In this document: positions 6,735 through 10,605 of the stretch, piece by piece | Layout of the letters: every line of letters begins with the position of its first letter | Numbering within the stretch: position 1 is the stretch's first letter | Origin: Rhodocyclaceae bacterium | Lineage (GTDB): Bacteria > Pseudomonadota > Gammaproteobacteria > Burkholderiales > Rhodocyclaceae | Reading direction: 5' to 3' | Length of the DNA stretch: 10,605 nucleotides | Assembly: GCA_013821865.1 (NCBI GenBank) | Contig: PNJM01000066.1 | Location: forward strand, 1 to 10,605 | Made by a program: the position numbers and the translations under genes | The notes under the pieces: generated by a model | The model's database searches: none | Seen by the model: the letters and a program-made list of their open reading frames with translations, nothing else | Told to the model about the DNA's origin: nothing

Positions 6735-6768
6735 AATCTAGCCGTGCAAGATGACAGCTGTGTGACGT
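6735..6768 (-). promoter_or_regulatory. Candidate Pho box with -10 element
   Basis: On the minus strand, ACGTCAC-ACAG-CTGTCAT (6768 to 6751) fits the PhoB-binding pattern of two 7-bp repeats with 11-bp period. The second repeat matches CTGTCAT perfectly and the first keeps GTCAC. Ten bases downstream is TAGATT (6740 to 6735), four of six matches to TATAAT, at the spacing seen in PhoB-activated promoters. It points into the metallophosphoesterase pseudogene and the glycosyltransferase. The context of phospholipid-sparing enzymes supports it. It was found by eye, not by matrix scoring. Confidence 0.5.
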
Positions 6769-6799
6769 TCCCGGATCCGGACTGCGCCGGGAGGGTTCA

Positions 6800-6815
6800 G
6801 CCCGCCATTGCGGGC
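6800..6815. terminator. Stem-loop downstream of the MFS gene
   Basis: GCCCGC-CATT-GCGGGC is a perfect 6-bp stem with a 4-base loop, 20 bp beyond the stop of the minus-strand MFS transporter gene. A T-run is absent, so it is at best a weak or Rho-assisted terminator. A separate 10-bp palindrome CCGGATCCGG lies at 6771-6780. Confidence 0.35.
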
Positions 6816-6834
6816 CGGAGGGATGCGGGCGGCT

Positions 6835-8013
6835 CTACGCCGTTTGACGGGTGCGCCGCCGCAGCCATAGCACGGCAGTCGACAGCGTGGTTATCCCGAG
6901 GAAGGGCAGGGCGAGCTGGTTCAGCGCCGCCCAGCCGCTGCCGGTGACCACCATGCCGGAAGCGAGCGAGGAGCCGGCCATGGCGAGGAATATCAGGAAG
7001 TCGTTGATGCCCTGCGTCTTGGCGCGCTCGGCCGGCGCACAGACTTCGGTGAGCAGGGTGGTGCCGCCGATATAGAGGAAGTTCCAGCCCACGCCGAGCA
7101 GCACCAGCGCCCACCAGAAATGCATCAGCGAAACGCCGGACATGGCGATGAAGACGCAGGCGAACATCAGGGCGGCGCCGGCCAGCAGGACGTTCTGCAC
7201 GCCGAAGCGCTTGATGAGCGAGCCGGTGAAGAAGCTGGGGGCGAACATGCCGATGACGTGCCACTCCAGCACGAAGGCGGCATCGCTGAAGGAATGCCGG
7301 CAGATGTCCATCGCCAGCGGGGTGGCGCTCATCAGGAGATTCATCACTCCGTAACCGACTGCGGCGGCCAGCATTGCGACGATGAATGCGGGCTGCAGCA
7401 TGATGGCGGAGAGCGGCCGCCCGGATTCGCGCTTTTCCTCCGCAGAGAGCGGCGGAATGTCGAGCTGCCGCACGATGGCCAGCGAGGCCAGCGCGAACAC
7501 CAGCAGCAGCGCGTACGAGGCCATGAACTGCGGCTGCAACAGGTCGCGCGTCAGCTTGCTCGTCTCCGGCCCGAGCACGCCGCCGATGATGCCGCCGGCC
7601 AGCGTGAGGGAGATGGCCCTGCTCTTGAAGTCCGCGCCGGCCATGTCGGCGGCGGCGAAGCGGTAATACTGGCCGAAGGCGTTGTAGATGCCGGAGAAGA
7701 AAGTGCCGAGGCAGAGCAGCCAGAAGCTCTGCATGAAAATCGCCAGCACGCCGGTCGCCGCGCCGACCATGCCGAGCGCCGAGCCCAGCGTGAAGCCGGC
7801 GCGGCGGCCGTAATGCTTCATGAAGAACGATGCCGGCAGCGTGGACAGTGCCGAGCCGATGACATAGGCCACGATCGGCACGGTGGCCATGCGGCGGTCC
7901 GGCGCCAGCGCCAGCCCGGCCAGGCCGTTGATGGCCATCAGGGTGACGCCGTTGGTAAGCAGGAGGGCCTGGCAGGCGGCGAGAAGGGCGACGTTGCGCT
8001 TGGTCTTGTCCAC
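6835..8013 (-). CDS. MFS transporter, substrate unknown
   Basis: This is a 392-aa inner-membrane protein of the major facilitator superfamily with about 12 predicted helices and a central hydrophilic loop (about 187-203, rich in Glu, Lys and Arg). The loop between helices 2 and 3 carries the motif-A remnant MKHYGRRAG (65-73), where the usual Asp is absent. A second segment, GPETSKLTRDLL (148-159), follows helix 5. The frame is intact. The start is a GTG at 8013, placed 4 bp after the stop of the DUF2189 gene, so the two are very likely cotranscribed and coupled. No substrate can be assigned from sequence. It is clearly a different MFS subfamily from the broken transporter at 8927-9278. Confidence 0.88.
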   Translation of the reverse strand: MDKTKRNVALLAACQALLLTNGVTLMAINGLAGLALAPDRRMATVPIVAYVIGSALSTLPASFFMKHYGRRAGFTLGSALGMVGAATGVLAIFMQSFWLLCLGTFFSGIYNAFGQYYRFAAADMAGADFKSRAISLTLAGGIIGGVLGPETSKLTRDLLQPQFMASYALLLVFALASLAIVRQLDIPPLSAEEKRESGRPLSAIMLQPAFIVAMLAAAVGYGVMNLLMSATPLAMDICRHSFSDAAFVLEWHVIGMFAPSFFTGSLIKRFGVQNVLLAGAALMFACVFIAMSGVSLMHFWWALVLLGVGWNFLYIGGTTLLTEVCAPAERAKTQGINDFLIFLAMAGSSLASGMVVTGSGWAALNQLALPFLGITTLSTAVLWLRRRTRQTA

Positions 8014-8017
8014 CCGC

Positions 8018-8791
8018 TCAGGCTATCACATCGCGGTAGGCATGCCATGTGGCATGGCCGATCAGCGGCATGGTGACGAGCAGCCCGAGGAAGAGAGTGG
8101 ACAGCCCAACGGCCGTGAGCAGGACGATCAGGGCCGCCCACACCGCCATGGCCGGGAGGTTTTTCGCCAGGGCCATGACGCTGGCGATCATGGCGGTGAT
8201 CGTGTCCTGGTTGCGGTCGAGCATGAGCGGGATGGAGATCACGCTGAGGGCGAACACGATGGCGGCGAAAATGAAGCCGACGGCGAAATACACGGCGAGG
8301 AAATTCAGGTTGTCAATCGACAGCACCTGCTGAAAAAAGCCGGCCAGGGTCGGCATCTCGCTCGTGTAGAAGAGGGCGAAGATGACCAGCGAGGCGCGCG
8401 CCCAGACGAGGAAAACGACGATGAGGATGAGCGAGAAAAGGCCGATGCCGGCGGCGTTCGGGCGCCACGCGGCGAGCGTGGGGGCCAGCGTGCAGCCCTC
8501 GCCACGCTCGCGCCGGCGGCTGATCTCGTAGAGTCCGATGGCGAGAAAGGGGCCGAGCAGCAGGAAGCCGGAGGTGAGCGCCGAGAGGTACTCGTAGGCA
8601 TTGGCGAAGACGAACTTGATGAGGAAGCCCATGCCGGCGAAACAGACGCCGTAGAAAAGGCTGGGGCCGGGGCGGCTTCTGAGATCCTGCCAGCCGCGCT
8701 TCAGCCAGTCGAACGGCGCGGCGGGGGAAATGTTGCGCACTTGCGGAAACGCGGGCAGCGCGACGCCCTGATCCTGCCGGGTCATTGTCAT
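8018..8791 (-). CDS. DUF2189 family integral membrane protein
   Basis: This is a 257-aa membrane protein of the DUF2189 (COG5473) type, whose function is unknown. The N-terminal cytoplasmic stretch carries the family pattern of PFDWLKRGWQDLRSRPGPSLFYG (26-48, given as family context) followed by about five or six hydrophobic segments near 43-60, 70-88, 115-140, 165-190 and 213-242. The motif GPFLAIGLYEISRRRERGE (80-98) after helix 2 is also typical. A strong AAAGGAG ribosome-binding site on the minus strand (8799-8805) sits 7 nt before the ATG at 8791 and fixes the start. The stop is 4 bp before the GTG of the MFS transporter gene, so the two form an operon. Nothing suggests damage. Confidence 0.88.
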   Translation of the reverse strand: MTMTRQDQGVALPAFPQVRNISPAAPFDWLKRGWQDLRSRPGPSLFYGVCFAGMGFLIKFVFANAYEYLSALTSGFLLLGPFLAIGLYEISRRRERGEGCTLAPTLAAWRPNAAGIGLFSLILIVVFLVWARASLVIFALFYTSEMPTLAGFFQQVLSIDNLNFLAVYFAVGFIFAAIVFALSVISIPLMLDRNQDTITAMIASVMALAKNLPAMAVWAALIVLLTAVGLSTLFLGLLVTMPLIGHATWHAYRDVIA

Positions 8792-8814
8792 CGTCTCTCT
8801 CCTTTGTGGGTTGC

Positions 8815-8830
8815 GCCGGCTTGTGCCGGC
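8815..8830. repeat. Stem-loop in the DUF2189 leader
   Basis: GCCGGC-TTGT-GCCGGC forms a 6-bp GC-only stem with a tetraloop; each arm is itself a palindrome. It lies 24-39 bp upstream of the DUF2189 start, just before its ribosome-binding site. It could be a leader hairpin or a weak terminator. No T-run follows on either strand. Confidence 0.35.
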
Positions 8831-8899
8831 TGCATTTCGCCGCCGTGGTTCTGCGCCGCAACTGGTTGCTTTAATTCTAAACGAAAATGTCGGGACAAT

Positions 8900-8939
8900 C
8901 CCCTCTCCCCGCTTGCGGGAAGAGGGTCAGGGAGAGGGG
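8900..8939. repeat. REP-like palindromic intergenic repeat (CCCCTCTCCC type)
   Basis: The outer arms CCCCTCTCCC (8900-8909) and GGGAGAGGGG (8930-8939) are a perfect 10-bp inverted repeat. Nested inside is CCCGC-TT-GCGGG (8908-8919) followed by GAAGAGGGTCA. Elements of this form, with a CCCTCTCCC arm and a CGCTTGCGGG centre, are known as dispersed intergenic repeats in many proteobacterial genomes. Only one copy is in the window. It overlaps the final codons of the MFS pseudogene, whose stop lies at 8927-8929. Confidence 0.7.
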
Positions 8940-9278
8940 TCGGTTTTCGCGGGGGCGGGCCCGGTGTGCATCCTGATCCGGCCGGCGAAGGCGACCGCCA
9001 CGTAGCCCACCCAGTCGTAGCAGCACGGCCAGCATGGCGGAGAGGGGATGGGCGCACTCAGTTTCGCTGACGATGGCCGAGGCGAGGTGGCCGCGCAGCG
9101 CCGGCAGCAGCTTCCATCCCAGCAGCAGAAAGCCGACGGCCAGCAGCGCAATGAAGATGAAGGGGAAGCGCCAGCCGAACTGGATGCCGGCCAGCGTCAG
9201 CAGCAGCGCGCGCTCGCGCAGCGGATCGAGCGGCAGTTGGGCCGGTGAAGCGGCCTGGGATTCGGAATTTTCTGTCAA
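8927..9278 (-). pseudogene. Second MFS transporter, collapsed by internal deletions
   Basis: This is the remains of a DHA1-type MFS transporter (normally about 400 aa), now about 117 codons. The N-terminus ends in RALLLTLAGIQF (to residue 34), which in relatives leads into helix 1. It then jumps at 9177/9176 to GWRFPFIFIALLAVGFLLLGW, a mid-protein helix followed by LPALRGHL. A second break with a frameshift lies near 9013-9024 (MLAVL to YDWVGYVAVAF). A probable third near 8985 leads into the typical tail AGRIRMHTGPAPA, with its stop inside the REP-like repeat. Only about three of twelve helices survive, so no transport is possible. The apparent start is a TTG at 9278, 36 bp after the ABC permease stop. 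Unshifted translation would instead run to 8877 through the repeat. Confidence 0.72.
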
Positions 9279-9313
9279 GGCGTGGCCGGGAAGGGTACGT
9301 CGAAAGGGCCGGG

Positions 9314-10513
9314 CTATTCGCTGCGCAGGGCTTCCAGCGGATCGAGCTGCGCCGCGTGCCGCGCCGGCAGCACGCCGGCGGCGAGCCCCACCGCGATGGC
9401 TACGCCTTCGGCGACGACGGCATACAGCCAGGGCGTGTGCACCGGCAGTTCCGGCAGGGCGACTTGCAGCACCAGCGCGATGCCCCAGCCGAGCAGCAGT
9501 CCCGCGGCGCCACCGATGGCCGCCAGCAGCGCCGCCTCGCCGAGGAACAGCAGCATGATGCGCCGCTGCGTCGCGCCGATGGCGCGCAGCAGGCCGATTT
9601 CCGAGGTGCGTTCGGCCACGGCGATGGTGAGGATGGTGAGGATGCCGACGCCGCCCACCAGCAGCGAGATGGCGCCGATGGCTGCCACGGCGAAGGTGAT
9701 GGCGTTGAGCACGGTGCCGAATACCTCCAGCATCTTCTGCTGCGGCGTGATGGTGAAGTCCTCCGCGCCGTGGCGCGAGATCAGGATGCGCCTGATGCCT
9801 TCCTCCACCTCGGCCAGCGGCGCCGTCGGTTCGTAGGTGATGTGGATTTCCTGCAGGCTCTCGCGGTTGAACATCTCCAGCGCGCGCCCCACCGGGATGT
9901 ACACCGTGTCGTCGAGGTCGAAGCCCAACACCTGACCCTTGGACTCCATGACGCCGACGATGCGGTAGCGCTCGCCGCCGACGCGGATGCGGGCGCCGAG
10001 CGGGTTCTCGCCGCCGAACAGCTCGCGCGCCACTTTCGAGCCGAGCACGACGAAGGCGCGCGGCGTGTGCGGGTCGTCCGGCGGAAGGAACTCGCCGATG
10101 GCCACCCGCATCGACAGCGCGCGGGCGAAGTCCGGCCCGGTGCCGTAGAGCGTGACGCGGCGGCTCTTGCCGTCATGCGCGACCTCGCCGTTGCCCTGCA
10201 CCAGCGGATCGCTCAGCTGCACGTAGGGCGCCTTGCGCAGCGCGATGGCGTCGTCGACGGTGAGCGGGCGCACGGTGTTCACGGCCCCCAGCGAGGCGCC
10301 GTGGGTCTGGATGCGCCCAGGCGCCACGCCGATGATGTTGGTGCCGAACTGGGTGAACTCGGCGATGACGAAGCGGTGCAGCCCCTCGCCGATCGAGGTG
10401 AGCAGGATTACCGCGGCGATGCCGACGGCGATGCCCAGCGCCGTCAGCACGGTGCGCAGCCGGTGCGCCTTGAGCGAGGCCAGGGTGAAGGCGATGAAGT
10501 CGGCGGTGCTCAT
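9314..10513 (-). CDS. MacB/FtsX-type ABC transporter permease
   Basis: This is a 399-aa inner-membrane permease of the MacB type, with one N-terminal helix (about 22-42, ending in TSIGEG), a large periplasmic MacB_PCD domain (about 45-265) and three C-terminal helices of the FtsX domain. Between helices 2 and 3 is the characteristic coupling segment AVAERTSEIGLLRAIGA. The C-terminus has the usual PARHAAQLDPLEALR ending. Such permeases pair with a separate ATPase and often a periplasmic adaptor for lipoprotein, peptide or drug efflux. No ATPase domain is fused here, so the partner should lie upstream, beyond the right edge. The ATG at 10513 is chosen because a GGAG lies 7-10 bases upstream. 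A GTG at 10558 opens the same frame but adds 15 low-complexity residues. The gene is intact. Confidence 0.9.
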   Translation of the reverse strand: MSTADFIAFTLASLKAHRLRTVLTALGIAVGIAAVILLTSIGEGLHRFVIAEFTQFGTNIIGVAPGRIQTHGASLGAVNTVRPLTVDDAIALRKAPYVQLSDPLVQGNGEVAHDGKSRRVTLYGTGPDFARALSMRVAIGEFLPPDDPHTPRAFVVLGSKVARELFGGENPLGARIRVGGERYRIVGVMESKGQVLGFDLDDTVYIPVGRALEMFNRESLQEIHITYEPTAPLAEVEEGIRRILISRHGAEDFTITPQQKMLEVFGTVLNAITFAVAAIGAISLLVGGVGILTILTIAVAERTSEIGLLRAIGATQRRIMLLFLGEAALLAAIGGAAGLLLGWGIALVLQVALPELPVHTPWLYAVVAEGVAIAVGLAAGVLPARHAAQLDPLEALRSE

Positions 10514-10605
10514 GTCGGCTCCGCCGGGCCGCCCCAAGGAGCCGGCGGCCTTGCACACGGAAGCCGCTTAAGCGGCTGAACCTTTGTCACTCCCTGCCAT
10601 GGGAA
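10510..10605 (-). other. Open frame at the right edge, possibly the end of a partner gene
   Basis: On the minus strand one frame is open from the window edge and ends in TGA at 10510-10512, overlapping the permease ATG as ATGA. Its 31 residues are Pro- and Arg-rich with no recognisable motif. A second frame (ending TAA at 10567-10569, tail GSDKGSAA) is an equally possible end of the upstream gene. An ABC ATPase is expected here, but these few codons do not confirm it. Confidence 0.25.
10562..10577. repeat. Perfect 16-bp palindrome upstream of the ABC permease
   Basis: AGCCGC-TTAA-GCGGCT is a perfect palindrome that can form a 6-bp stem with a TTAA loop. It lies 49 bp before the permease start and includes the TAA of one possible upstream reading frame. 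There is no T-run, so it may be an operator or an mRNA hairpin between genes. Confidence 0.45.

Noticed and set aside
9245..10579. Long plus-strand open frame of about 444 codons
   Set aside because: Its His, Asp and Arg repeats are the complement of the ABC permease, which has all family motifs on the minus strand.

Overview
The high GC content, strong GC bias at third codon positions and protein types suggest a betaproteobacterium, most likely of the Rhodocyclales/Azoarcus type. This is judged from protein character alone, since no rRNA or marker gene is present. No tRNA, IS element, CRISPR array or phage gene was seen.

Left third (63-4219, plus strand): a nickel module. It holds nikR (Ni-responsive repressor), a PAS histidine kinase resembling the hydrogen-signalling kinase HoxJ, and a HoxN/NiCoT nickel permease. 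These are followed by a TonB-dependent receptor and a tonB gene, both wrecked. The set would form a complete nickel supply line, probably for a [NiFe]-hydrogenase encoded outside the window. The inner-membrane and regulatory parts are intact, while the outer-membrane arm is dead.

Middle (4223-6768, minus strand): a small secreted Cys-rich protein of unknown function, then an apparent phosphorus-saving membrane-lipid cluster read right to left. It has a candidate Pho box and -10 (6735-6768), a PlcP-like metallophosphoesterase pseudogene, an intact GT4 glycosyltransferase, and a remnant of an OlsB-like GNAT acyltransferase. In working form this would strip phosphate from phospholipids and replace them with glycolipid and perhaps ornithine lipid.

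Right third (6835-10605, minus strand): an intact MFS transporter preceded by a DUF2189 membrane protein, a palindromic intergenic repeat, a shrunken second MFS transporter (pseudogene), and an intact MacB/FtsX-type ABC permease. Its partner ATPase is probably beyond the right edge.

The most unusual feature is the style of decay. Five genes (receptor, tonB, GNAT, phosphoesterase, second MFS) are broken. Four of them keep recognisable N- and C-terminal ends joined by large internal deletions, with a frameshift or nonsense codon in addition. Intact genes are interspersed. This points to deletion-driven gene loss in a shrinking or bottlenecked genome, or to a systematic assembly problem, which read mapping would settle. 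I see no evidence of a new defence or mobile system.
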